Below are positions 52,914-61,125 of a stretch of 64,000 nucleotides of DNA, piece by piece. Position 1 is the first letter of the stretch; every line of letters begins with the position of its first letter. The notes below the pieces were generated by a model. The model did not search any database, had not been told where the DNA came from, and worked only from the letters and a program-made list of their open reading frames with translations. The translations under genes and the position numbers were made by a program. This DNA comes from Streptomyces sp. NBRC 110028. Lineage in GTDB: Bacteria; Actinomycetota; Actinomycetes; Streptomycetales; Streptomycetaceae. The stretch is taken from the NCBI RefSeq assembly GCF_001417735.1, contig NZ_BBUZ01000023.1, forward strand, positions 843,570-907,569. The letters are read 5' to 3'.

Positions 52914-53582
52914 ATGACCACACCCGTGGTCCTATCGTCGCAGCTCGCTGTGAACCCGCTCGACGCGCACTCGTTGCTGGCAGCCTTCGGCGTGCTGGGT
53001 GTCGGCGCGGCGATGTTCGCCGAGACGGGACTGCTGATCGGCTCCTTCCTGCCGGGCGACTCCCTGTTGTTCACGGCGGGCCTGCTCTGCACGGGCACGG
53101 GGGAGCATGGCGTACGGCTGTCCCTGGGGCCCCTTCTGGTCGCCGCGGCGTTCGGCGCGCTGGCCGGTGCGCAGTGCGGCTATCTCATCGGGCGCCGGGC
53201 GGGCGGCACCCTGCTCGCGCACAGGCGGTCCACCCGGCTCCGCGAGGGTGCGAAGCGGGCCGAGGTGCTGCTGGCGCGGTACGGGCATGCGAAGGCCATC
53301 GTCCTGGCGCGATTCGTGCCGGTGGTGCGGACCGTCCTCAATCCGCTGGCAGGGGCGCTGGACGTGCCCGTCCGGGTGTTCACCCTCTGGCAAGTGGTCG
53401 GCGGCCTGGTGTGGAGCGTCGGCCTGTCCCTGGCGGGATATGCGTTGGGCTCCGAGATCCCGAACGTGGACCGCTATCTGCTGCCGCTGGTGGCGCTGAT
53501 CGTGGTGGTTTCGCTGATTCCGCTCGCCGCCGAGCTGTACCGCAGCCGCAGGCAGGCCAGGGCGAAGGAGGCGCGCGGATGA
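52914..53582 (+). CDS. DedA/VTT-family membrane protein
   Basis: The 222-aa protein carries the VTT domain: AMFAETGLLIGSFLPGDSLL, GALAGAQCGYLIGRRAGGTL, AIVLARFVPVVRTVLNPLAG and the final LWQVVGGLVWSVGLSLAGYA. DedA proteins are linked to flipping undecaprenyl phosphate or phospholipids. ATG 52914 is preferred because AGGA lies 9 nt upstream; ATG 52908 is alternative. Its stop overlaps the first PAP2 gene. Coupling to two lipid-phosphate phosphatases suggests carrier-lipid recycling, probably under BlaI control. Confidence 0.92.
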   Translation: MTTPVVLSSQLAVNPLDAHSLLAAFGVLGVGAAMFAETGLLIGSFLPGDSLLFTAGLLCTGTGEHGVRLSLGPLLVAAAFGALAGAQCGYLIGRRAGGTLLAHRRSTRLREGAKRAEVLLARYGHAKAIVLARFVPVVRTVLNPLAGALDVPVRVFTLWQVVGGLVWSVGLSLAGYALGSEIPNVDRYLLPLVALIVVVSLIPLAAELYRSRRQARAKEARG

Positions 53583-54184
53583 CCTCCGCGTTCGGCGGAG
53601 CGTCGATCGACGGCTCCGCGTGCACGGATGTGGTGGACTTGGCGGGGCGCTCTCCCGGCTGGCTGGACACTGCGGTGGCGGCGTGGTCGGCGTACGGGCT
53701 GGCGGTGTTCGCCCTGCTGATGGTCCTGGGCCGGCGGCAGGCCCGGCGGACAGGAGCGGTGACGGCGGTCACGGCGTTGGCCGCGCCGGTGGTCGTGGTC
53801 CTGGCGTACGGCGTGGATGCCGTCCTGAAGCTGGTGGTGCGTGAGGACAGGCCGTGCCGGAACCTGCACATGAGGACGCTGGAGGCGTGCCCGGCGCCGG
53901 GTGACCGGTCCTTCCCCAGCAATCATTCGGCGATCGCGGCGGCGACCGCCGTGGCGCTGGTGTTCGTCTCACGTCGCCTGGGAGCGGTCGCGGCCTTGGC
54001 CGCGCTCGCCATGGCGGCCTCCCGGGCCTGGGTCGGCGCGCACTACCCGCACGACGTCGCGGCCGGCGTGCTCGTGGGCGGGCTCGCGGCCTTCGCTGCG
54101 ATGAGCCTTTTGCGGCGGTGGGCGCAGACGCTTGCCCGTCGCCTGAGCGCCACTGTGCTGCGTCCGCTCCTGGCTGCCCCGTGA
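53579..54184 (+). CDS. PAP2-superfamily lipid phosphatase (first copy)
   Basis: The 201-aa membrane protein has the complete PAP2 phosphatase signature: KLVVREDRPCRN, FPSNHSAIAAATAVA and SRAWVGAHYPHDVAAG with the catalytic His residues. Such enzymes dephosphorylate undecaprenyl pyrophosphate or phosphatidic acid at the outer membrane face. ATG 53579 overlaps the DedA stop and its own stop overlaps the next GTG, so the three are translationally coupled. Confidence 0.92.
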   Translation: MTSAFGGASIDGSACTDVVDLAGRSPGWLDTAVAAWSAYGLAVFALLMVLGRRQARRTGAVTAVTALAAPVVVVLAYGVDAVLKLVVREDRPCRNLHMRTLEACPAPGDRSFPSNHSAIAAATAVALVFVSRRLGAVAALAALAMAASRAWVGAHYPHDVAAGVLVGGLAAFAAMSLLRRWAQTLARRLSATVLRPLLAAP

Positions 54185-54879
54185 ACCGCAGGGACGCCAC
54201 AGGGCTGGCGTGCAGCGCGGGCCTCGGCGCCTGGACGGCGCTGGGAGTGCTGACCATGGTGGTCGTGGGCGGCGATGGTGCTCCGCTGTGGCTGGACGAC
54301 GGCCTTCTCTCGTGGTCCGTCGGCCACCGCCCCGATGCGGCGCTGGCCCTGGCACGCGGGCTGACTGCCACCGGAACCGGTGTCATCCCGTACGTCCTCG
54401 CCGTGCTGGCCGGCGTTGTGGCTGGGCGGACGCTGCGGCACAGGCTTTTCGCCGTCGCGCTTTGCCTCGCCTGCCTCGGCTCAGGACAGGCACTTCGGTA
54501 CGGCGCGATGGAGCTCATCCACCGGGCCCGCCCGCCGCGGGATGACTGGACCACGCACGCGAGCGGCTGGGCGTTCCCGTCGGGGCACACCACCACGGCT
54601 GCACTGACCGCCGGGCTACTGATCGTGGCGCTGAGCCTGCGCGCCCCGCGCGGCGGGACGGCACTCAGCGTCGCCGTCGGCTGCTGGGGCCTGCTGGTCG
54701 GGCTCACCCGCGTCTACCTCGGGGTGCACTGGTTCACCGACGTCGTCGGCGGCTGGCTGTTCGCCTTCGGCTGGCTCGGAGTGTGCCTGTGCGCCGCGGC
54801 CCAGTGGCTGCCCGCATCCTTCCTCAGCGACTCGACCCACCCGGCCGCACGGCCGGCGGAGGAGGACCATGCGCCTTAG
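54181..54879 (+). CDS. PAP2-superfamily lipid phosphatase (second copy)
   Basis: The 232-aa protein has six or so helices and the motif set RARPPRDDW, FPSGHTTTAALTAG and TRVYLGVHWFTDVVGGW. It differs clearly from the first copy (PSGHT rather than PSNHS), so the two are not a recent duplication. GTG 54181 overlaps the previous stop. Its 3' end overlaps the response regulator start by 11 nt, tying the phosphatases to the two-component genes. Confidence 0.92.
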   Translation: MNRRDATGLACSAGLGAWTALGVLTMVVVGGDGAPLWLDDGLLSWSVGHRPDAALALARGLTATGTGVIPYVLAVLAGVVAGRTLRHRLFAVALCLACLGSGQALRYGAMELIHRARPPRDDWTTHASGWAFPSGHTTTAALTAGLLIVALSLRAPRGGTALSVAVGCWGLLVGLTRVYLGVHWFTDVVGGWLFAFGWLGVCLCAAAQWLPASFLSDSTHPAARPAEEDHAP

Positions 54880-55531
54880 AATCCTGGTCGTCGAGGACGA
54901 TCACGCCCTGCGTGACGTTCTGCGCCGCGGCCTGTACGACGAGGACTTCGACCCCGTCCCAGCCGCCGACGGCGCCACCGCCCTGCGGCTGGCCACGGCG
55001 GACATCGGGGCAGCCGTACTGGACATCGGTCTGCCTGACGCGGACGGACGGGATGTGTGCCAGGCCCTCCGCGCGAACGGGTTCCTCGCCCCGGTGATCT
55101 TCCTGACCGCGCGGCACCACATCACCGACCGGCTGTCCGGGTTCTCCGCGGGAGGCGACGACTACTTGCCGAAGCCGTTCCACCTCGCCGAACTCACCGC
55201 CAGGCTGCGAGCCGCACTCAAGCGGTCCTCTCCACGTTCCACGGCCGCAGTCGGAGACATGACGCTGGACGCGGTCCGGCACAGAGTGATCGTTCGTGGC
55301 ACCCCCGTCGCCCTGTCCCCGACAGAGTTCCGACTGCTGGCGGTGCTCGTCGCCGCAGGCGGAGACCTCGTGCGCCGCCGCGACCTGACCAGGGCTGGCT
55401 GGCCCGAGGGCGCGCAGGTCAGCGACAACACCCTCGACCAGTACCTGACCCGCCTGCGCCGCAAGCTGCGCGACGTCGGCAGCACGCTGACCATCGGCAC
55501 GGCACGCGGGATCGGCCACCGGCTGTCATGA
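54869..55531 (+). CDS. OmpR-family response regulator of the DedA-PAP2 operon
   Basis: The 220-aa protein has VVEDDHALRDVL, phospho-Asp52 in AAVLDIGLPDADGRD and the Lys of YLPKPFHLAE. A winged-helix domain follows with LSPTEFRLLAVLVAAGGDLV and NTLDQYLTRLRRKLRD. It overlaps the second PAP2 gene and its stop overlaps the kinase ATG. With the kinase broken, it may be orphaned or driven by other kinases. The repeats upstream of the DUF347 genes are candidate targets. Confidence 0.93.
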   Translation: MRLRILVVEDDHALRDVLRRGLYDEDFDPVPAADGATALRLATADIGAAVLDIGLPDADGRDVCQALRANGFLAPVIFLTARHHITDRLSGFSAGGDDYLPKPFHLAELTARLRAALKRSSPRSTAAVGDMTLDAVRHRVIVRGTPVALSPTEFRLLAVLVAAGGDLVRRRDLTRAGWPEGAQVSDNTLDQYLTRLRRKLRDVGSTLTIGTARGIGHRLS

Positions 55532-56903
55532 ACTCTTTCCCGGGCCACCTGGCTCCACGCACTCTGCGGGGCCGGCTCTCGCTCGTCGCACTGACCACCG
55601 CCGCCCTGCTGATGACGGTCCTGACCGTGGTGTTCAACACCACGGTCGACCGAAACCTGCAGCGCCAGGCGGACGACGAGCTGCGCACCCGCGCGGACGC
55701 GGTGGCCACGACCGTCGAGACCAACGGTTCGCGGGTGCGCGTGCTGGAGGCCGCCAACGACCAGCTCCTCGACACCAATGTCTGGATCTACGCCGGCACC
55801 CACCTGCTCGAACAGCCGACCCCCGCCGCGGCCGACAGCCCGCTGACCCGGGCCGCTGCCCGGCTCGCCGCACAGGGCGGCAGTGCCTGCGCGACCGTCC
55901 AGGCGAACCGCCCCCGTGCCGTCCGTCTGTGTTCCCGGCCCGTATCCCGCCGTCGTAACGCCGCCACGGTGGTCACGGCCTTGGGCCTCGCCCCGTACCG
56001 GAACTCGGCCGATACCCTGCTGCTGGGATCGCTCGTCCTGGACGGTGTGATGCTGATCTGCACCTATGCGCTGACCCGCCTCTCGGTAGGCCGGGCACTG
56101 CGCCCCGTGCGGGCCATGACCGAGCAGGCCACCCAGAGGAGTGCGGTGGCAGCCGTGGACCGCTTCGGCGTCGAGAAGCACCCCGCCGAACTCGCAGCCC
56201 TGGGCAGCTCCCTTGACTCACTGCTGGACCGCATACGCGCGGTGCTGCGTCACGAGCAGCAGCTGACCGGCGAGTTGTCCACGAACTGCGCACCCCGCTC
56301 ACCCGGGTCATCATGGAACTCGACTGGTGGCAGGGACGCCCCCGCTCCGCCGAGGAGACCCGCGCCAGTCACCAGGTGATAGCCGAGGCCACCCAATCCA
56401 TGCTCACGATCTGCGACACGTTGCTGCACGACGCCCGCGAAAATGCGCGGAACCCTTCAACGGTCCCAGGTACGACCGGTGTCGTCCCCGTTCTGCGCCG
56501 TCTTGCCCAGCAGCTCGACGCACCGCACCAGGCGAAGGCCACGGTGGAGGCGGCCTGTCCACAGCTGAAGGCAGGTGTCACGCCGGCTCTGCTCGAACGC
56601 ATCATCAACCCGCTGCTCATCAACGCCGTCCGATACGCCCACTCGCGCGTGACCGTGTCCACGCACCGCAGGCCCGGCTCTGTTCTGATCGACGTCGTCG
56701 ACGACGGGCCCGGTGTACCCGAGGCGTTCGCCGACGAGTTGTTCCAGCCAGGTCGACGCGCCGACGCCACGGACGGGCACGACGGCGCGGGACTGGGGCT
56801 GCCGCTCGCGCGGCGCCTGGCCCACGCCGTCGGCGGCGAGGTGTCCTACGATCCCGGGTACACGCCAGGGGCCCGGTTCACGGTCACCCTGCCTGCCGGG
56901 TGA
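55528..56903 (+). pseudogene. Sensor histidine kinase frameshifted at its H-box
   Basis: The frame begins MNSFPGHLAPRTLRGRLSLV, then helix VALTTAALLMTVLTVVFNTT, an external sensor, a second helix and HAMP up to EQQLTGELS. There GAGTTGTCCACGAACTG lacks one C; with TCCCAC it would read LSHELRTPLTRVIMELDWWQ. The rest continues in the other frame from ~56281 (NPLLINAVRYAHSR, DDGPGVPEAFAD, GAGLGLPLARRLAH) to TGA 56903. The break is at codon 251, exactly at the phospho-acceptor His. Everything else looks intact, so it may be recent or an assembly error. Confidence 0.85.
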
Positions 56904-57795
56904 GGGGCTGCTCCTGCTCGGAGAGCGTCACCTCGTTCTTCTTCTCCTGCACGTGGGCGTAGGCCATCAGGCCGAACAGGACGGCCAGCAGGACGGCCGA
57001 GGAGCCGGCGGTGCCGAGGTTCAGGCCACCCTTGGCGACCGGCTTGGTGAGGAAGTCACCGGCGGTGGCGCCGAGCGGGCGGGTGAGGACGAAGGCGATC
57101 CAGAACAACAGCACGTTCGGCACCACCGGCACCTTCATCAGCGCCACGAGGACGGCGAGTGCCCCGGAGACGAGGAGAGCGCCGCCCAGGTAGCCGAGGC
57201 CGGAACTGTCGGACAGAAAGTCGCCCATGGAGGTGCCGAGCGTGTTGGAGACCAGGATCGCCGACCAGAACAGGGCCTCGCCGCGGAACGTGACGATGTC
57301 GCGGATCTGGAAGGTCATTCCGGATACCTTCCAGACCGCGAAGATGACCAGCAGGATCGAGATCAGGATCGCCGCGCCGGTCGGGTAGCCCAGGCCCAGG
57401 CCCTGCGGGCCCCAGCCGAGCGAGGTGGCGCCGTTCGACAAGAACTTGGCGCTGGCATCACGGTTCATGAAGTCGGACATCGTGGTGCCGGCCATGCTGG
57501 TCGACAAGATCACGGTCCAGTAGAAGAACGGGTTGTAGTGCCGCGATCGAAGCTGGACGACCAGAGTCACCACGAAGATCAAGAACAGGGCGATCGTGGT
57601 GAGGAAGTAACCCAGCTTCAGCGTCTGCGCGAAGAGGTCACCGGCCGTCTCTCCCAGCGTTGTCGCGGCGATCTTCATGACCCAGAAGGCCAGAGTGACC
57701 TCCGGCAGCTTCTTCATCACCGTCTTGGTTCTGCTCGCCGCGGACTGGTGCGTGCTCGCGACGTCGAGGTCAGTGAGGAGTTCGGGGTTCTCCAA
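56884..57795 (-). CDS. DUF347/COG4705 membrane protein (copy A)
   Basis: The 303-aa protein has about nine helices arranged as repeats of a DUF347-type unit. The first reads KLPEVTLAFWVMKIAATTLG then GETAGDLF; later units have TTMSDFM, NTLGTSMGDFLS and RPLGATAGDFLT, each with a conserved G/T-x-x-D. TTG 57795 is chosen because AAGGAG lies 9 nt upstream; the frame extends to 58020 without support. Function is unknown; repeated in-membrane Asp residues suggest cation transport. It is paralogous to the next gene and its 3' end overlaps the broken kinase. Confidence 0.85.
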   Translation of the reverse strand: MENPELLTDLDVASTHQSAASRTKTVMKKLPEVTLAFWVMKIAATTLGETAGDLFAQTLKLGYFLTTIALFLIFVVTLVVQLRSRHYNPFFYWTVILSTSMAGTTMSDFMNRDASAKFLSNGATSLGWGPQGLGLGYPTGAAILISILLVIFAVWKVSGMTFQIRDIVTFRGEALFWSAILVSNTLGTSMGDFLSDSSGLGYLGGALLVSGALAVLVALMKVPVVPNVLLFWIAFVLTRPLGATAGDFLTKPVAKGGLNLGTAGSSAVLLAVLFGLMAYAHVQEKKNEVTLSEQEQPLTRQAG

Positions 57796-57932
57796 AGTCG
57801 GACACTCCTTGTCGAGTGGGGGTACGACGACAGGGCGCTCGCCCCCAGTGGGGTGGGCGCCCTGCTGCCTCCGCCAACCGCGGGCGGCGGGCGGCGGGCG
57901 GCGGGCGAGGCATGCGACCCTGCCAGATGCCG

Positions 57933-57953
57933 CCTGAACGCATCCTGAACGCC
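57933..57953. promoter_or_regulatory. 11-bp-period direct repeat upstream of DUF347 copy A
   Basis: CCTGAACG at 57933 and again at 57944, separated by CAT, form two direct repeats one helical turn apart. On the coding strand this reads TTCAGGATGCGTTCAGG. The same design occurs at 58829-58850. Confidence 0.68.
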
Positions 57954-57964
57954 TTTTGCGCTGG

Positions 57965-58804
57965 TCAGGCTGCTTGACGTGCCACGCTCTCCGGCTCGGC
58001 GACGTCCCTGCGGGTGACAATCAGGTACACCACCAGGCCGAGGATGACCGCCAGGAAGAGCGCGCTGGTGACGACGGTGCCGAGGCCAAGACCGCCGGCT
58101 GCGTTCGGCTGGGAGAGGTAGTCGCCGATCGAGGCGCCGAGGGGGCGGGTGAGAACGTAGGCGATCCAGAAGCTCCATACCGCGTCCAGGCCCAGCGCGA
58201 AGTGGGCTACCGCCACCGCCGCGATGGCGAGGGCGAACAGGACCGCGGAGAGCCAGTAGCCGAGGTTCATGCGCTCGGAGACCAGGTCACCGGCCGCCGT
58301 GCCGAGGGCGAAGGTGAACAGCACCGCCAGCCAGTAGAACGACTCGCGGCTGGTGGTGTCGATGCTGTGGATGGACAGGGTGCGCTCGCGCCGGTACCAG
58401 ACCACGAAAACGACCGCGAGGACGAGCGCGAACACCGTGGTGCTCGTCTCCAACGGCACACCCATGTTGTCGGTGAGATTGTCGCTGATCAGGGTGCCGA
58501 CCACGCTGATCAGGGCGACGGCCAGCCAGTACACACCCGCGCGATAGGAAGTCGTACGGAACTGGACGACGAGCACGGCCGCCAGCAGCACGCTCATCAG
58601 CACCGAGACGCCGGTCAGGCCCAGCCCGGCCTTCTCGTTGAGCAGATCGGCAGCGGTCTCGCCGACTGTGGTGCAGAGCACCTTGATGATCCAGAAGTAG
58701 GCGGTGACCTCAGGCACCTTGTTCCAGCGCAGACGATGTCCGTGCCGGGCGGGCGTGGTGCCGCCCGGTGCGGCTTGGGGAGTCTCAGACAGTTCATACG
58801 TCAT
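57965..58804 (-). CDS. DUF347/COG4705 membrane protein (copy B)
   Basis: The 279-aa paralogue of copy A starts at ATG 58804 (MTYELSETP). Four repeat units recur: KVPEVTAYFWIIKVLCTTVG with GETAADLL, VGTLISDNL, LGTAAGDLVS and RPLGASIGDYLS. A short Arg/Asp tail ends the protein. Helix count and conserved D positions match copy A, so the pair may act together or as alternates. An 11-bp-period TCAGG direct repeat lies 25-46 bp upstream. Confidence 0.86.
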   Translation of the reverse strand: MTYELSETPQAAPGGTTPARHGHRLRWNKVPEVTAYFWIIKVLCTTVGETAADLLNEKAGLGLTGVSVLMSVLLAAVLVVQFRTTSYRAGVYWLAVALISVVGTLISDNLTDNMGVPLETSTTVFALVLAVVFVVWYRRERTLSIHSIDTTSRESFYWLAVLFTFALGTAAGDLVSERMNLGYWLSAVLFALAIAAVAVAHFALGLDAVWSFWIAYVLTRPLGASIGDYLSQPNAAGGLGLGTVVTSALFLAVILGLVVYLIVTRRDVAEPESVARQAA

Positions 58805-58828
58805 GAGGCCCGACCGTGCCATCGGCTA

Positions 58829-58850
58829 CCTGAAAACATCCTGACTACGC
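58829..58850. promoter_or_regulatory. 11-bp-period direct repeat upstream of DUF347 copy B
   Basis: CCTGAAAACAT at 58829 is followed by CCTGACTACG at 58840, matching the CCTGAACGCAT / CCTGAACGCC pair before copy A. It is a candidate OmpR-type response-regulator site close to the promoter. Confidence 0.68.
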
Positions 58851-59357
58851 GAGGCGGTCAACCCCTTCCGCGCCTGTCACTCGGCCAGGATGAGCTCATG
58901 CATCCCTGCGTCGGCTCCCTGCACATAGTGGCGTTCTGCCCCCGGCTCCACGACCTCGCGACGGAAAAGGACGCCGTGACCGATCCGACCGCCCCTGCCC
59001 GCTGACCGACCCTGCGCTCGTATTGGGGGCATCTGGCGGAGTGTTCCAAGTCCTCATCGCCACAGAACGGAAAATTCGCCGCCGCGCACAGCCGAGCCCG
59101 TCACCGTCGGCACCTCACTGACGATGTTCATCCCACGCGAAACTGCACGTCAACCGGCTTCCCAGAGGAATCACAACAGCGAGGGCGAACCGCAGCGAGC
59201 GCATCCGCTACCCTGTGAGGGGTCAGTCGGGATCTCCGCTGCGCCCTGTTGCCAGGACCCCTTGGTGATCAGCGCGCAGGCCGCCTGACCAGCGGATTTG
59301 TGCAGCCGAGCCGAAGATCAGGAACCGGGTTTTCGACAAGGTTTTCCACAAGCCCCC
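58851..59357. other. Intergenic DNA before tRNA-Arg
   Basis: About 500 bp without a convincing gene. Short frames exist but lack ribosome sites and coding bias. A TACCCT -10-like hexamer near 59211 is the only promoter-like element noticed. Confidence 0.5.
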
Positions 59358-59430
59358 GCCTCCGTAGCTCAGGGGATAGAGCACCGCTCTCCTAAAGCGG
59401 GTGTCGCAGGTTCGAATCCTGCCGGGGGCA
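59358..59430 (+). tRNA. tRNA-Arg (CCU anticodon)
   Basis: The 73-nt gene folds as a cloverleaf. Acceptor GCCTCCG pairs with CGGGGGC with discriminator A, the D-arm is GCTCAGGGGATAGAGC, the anticodon loop CTCCTAA has CCT, and the T-arm is GCAGGTTCGAATCCTGC. CCA is not fully encoded (CAC follows). tRNA-Arg genes are common integration sites, and mobilization genes follow directly. Confidence 0.95.
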
Positions 59431-59483
59431 CCACGCATTACGCCGCTGACCTGGGGTTTGTCCCCCAGGGAGGCGCCTTATCC

Positions 59484-59508
59484 GGCCTCGGACTCCTCGT
59501 CCGAGGCC
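59484..59508 (+). terminator. Terminator of tRNA-Arg
   Basis: GGCCTCGGAC-TCCTC-GTCCGAGGCC followed by GTTT is a perfect 10-bp stem. A smaller CCTGGGG/CCCCAGG hairpin lies just upstream at 59450-59469. Confidence 0.88.
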
Positions 59509-59879
59509 GTTTGCGTGAGCGGACGGGGAGTTGATCTCCCGAATTTCTCCCAACGGATCAGCATCATCCGGCACGGCCTCCGGGCCGGGCTCCTCCGTGC
59601 CGCCGGGCTTCGGCTCCGCGTCGGAAGCGGCGTCCTCGGAGGCAGCGCGTGCACGCGGCACCAGCCGGGCTGCAGCGGGCGTCTCGGCGGAGTGGGCCGC
59701 CCTGCACCAGGTCCCACCCCGCCGAGCGCACTACGCCGTGGCACGTGCTTCCTGCCAGCGAGTGGCGTTCGCCTTGTCGAGACGGTAAAACGCCTCAGCC
59801 GCGTAGATGGAGTCGGGTCGGCAGCACCGGACCGCGAGGACAGCCCAGAGTGACGTCCGGGCCGCCCTTCGGCCGTCGC
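59509..59879. other. Intergenic DNA with a possible minus-strand gene remnant
   Basis: No complete gene is visible. On the minus strand a frame ending at TAG 59731 reads RPDSIYAAEAFYRLDKANAT then RWQEARATA, which looks like the C-terminus of a real protein with no start. It may be what remains of an element gene removed by deletion. Confidence 0.4.
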
Positions 59880-60101
59880 TCACGAATTCTCTGCCTCGTC
59901 GGCATCCAGAATCTCAAGCGCGCGCGGCACGTCATCGCAGTCCCGCCAGCCGACTGGACGAGGGTCGCTGAAGGCAGTTGGCACGTCTACGTCCCCCCAG
60001 ACCGGCAGTGGGTCGCTGAGAGCCGAAGGCACATCGGCGTCCTCCCAAGTCGTCGTAGGCGTCTCTGCCTGGCAGGGTGAGTTAGGGCGGTCAGGATTCA
60101 T
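59880..60101 (-). CDS. 73-aa acidic protein with three internal repeats
   Basis: ATG 60101 follows GGAGGAGAGAG, a strong ribosome site. The protein begins MNPDRPNSPCQAETPTT and then has three ~17-residue units: WEDADVPSALSDPLPV, WGDVDVPTAFSDPRPVG and WRDCDDVPRALEILDAD. Each carries Trp, a D-x-DVP core and an (A/S)L-type end. I do not recognise the family. Acidic repeats of this sort could mimic DNA or bind a partner, but that is speculation. It lies between the tRNA and the truncated DUF2637 gene. Confidence 0.72.
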   Translation of the reverse strand: MNPDRPNSPCQAETPTTTWEDADVPSALSDPLPVWGDVDVPTAFSDPRPVGWRDCDDVPRALEILDADEAENS

Positions 60102-60155
60102 CTCTCTCCTCCAACTGTCGCGGCGTGCTTCTGACAGAGCTGGTTCACACCTTGA

Positions 60156-60944
60156 GATACAGAGCGAGCGCCACCCACACGGCTCACCTACACCTTCCCG
60201 CTCGTCATCGACGGGTTCATCGCCATCGGCGTCGGCGCCCTGCTCATGCTGCGCACCGCCCCACTGCGCTCCCGCATGTACGTGTGGGCACTCGTCGGCG
60301 CAGCCACCGTCACCAGCATCTGGGCCAACGCCCTGCACGCGGTACGCCTCAACCAGCAGACCCGCCAGGCCGACAGCCTGCGCCTCGACGACCTCACCGT
60401 CGGCGCCCTGTCCGCCATCGCCCCACTCGCCCTGGCCGGAGCCGTCCACCTCTACCTCGTCATCCAACGCCACCCAACTCCCCACCCACACCAGGTAGAC
60501 GCCACGTCGAGCCACAATCGCCGCGCAGACGCCACATCGAGCCACATCGACGACACCAACACCCCGCAGCCGCCCTTGCCCCTGCGCCATGCACACGGCA
60601 GCCCTGAAGACTTGGCAGCCGATCCAGTCGACGGCACAGACGACCCTGCCGACGTGGCTTCTGCCACCGCCGACGTGCCGCGGTCCTCGCGAGCCTCGGC
60701 CGAGCCACAAGAAGACGAGGCCGACGACATCCCCGACAAGCTGCTCGCCATCGCCCGCACCACACCACTGGGGCGTGGCGGCCGCGCCTCGCGCCGCCAC
60801 ATCGAAGACGCCATCCGCGCCAAGAAGCTCACCATCGGCAGGAGGGAGGCAGACAAGATCAAGGGCATCCTGCAAGCCGAACTGGACGCGGCTACCGCCC
60901 CGACCCAGACCAACCGCGATGAGGTCCCTGTCGCCGCGCGCTGA
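60156..60944 (+). pseudogene. 5'-truncated DUF2637 membrane / DNA-binding protein
   Basis: The frame after a TGA at 60153 reads LTYTFPLVIDGFIAIGVGAL, then SRMYVWALVGAATVTSIWAN and LDDLTVGALSAIAPLALAGA, the last three helices of an actinobacterial DUF2637 protein. The first helix and the start codon region are absent; the only in-frame ATG is 60246, inside the domain. The C-terminal half (RRHIEDAIRAKKLTIGRREA) resembles a replication/transfer DNA-binding domain. It is probably a deletion remnant, though translation from 60246 is possible. Confidence 0.75.
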
Positions 60945-61125
60945 GCCCGGCTACGCCCGCATCCCCACCCGCCTCGACTCGCATCACTCGTCCCCGCGCA
61001 GGTCAACGCGGAGACGAGTGAGTCGCCAGCAACGAGTCGACCCGACATCACCATCCCACCCGTACCTGCTCTGACCAGGCACGCAACGAGTGGGACGAGA
61101 CAGACCACCGCACGGAGAACAGCAC

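Noticed and set aside
57880..57906. GGCGGGCGGCGGGCGGCGGGCG run as a possible regulatory repeat
   Set aside because: Simple GC-rich slippage tract in non-coding DNA with no symmetry or positional logic.
59392..59853. Open frames crossing the tRNA 3' end on both strands
   Set aside because: They run through the tRNA and its terminator and contain tRNA-derived peptide such as RQDSNLRHPL; not genes.
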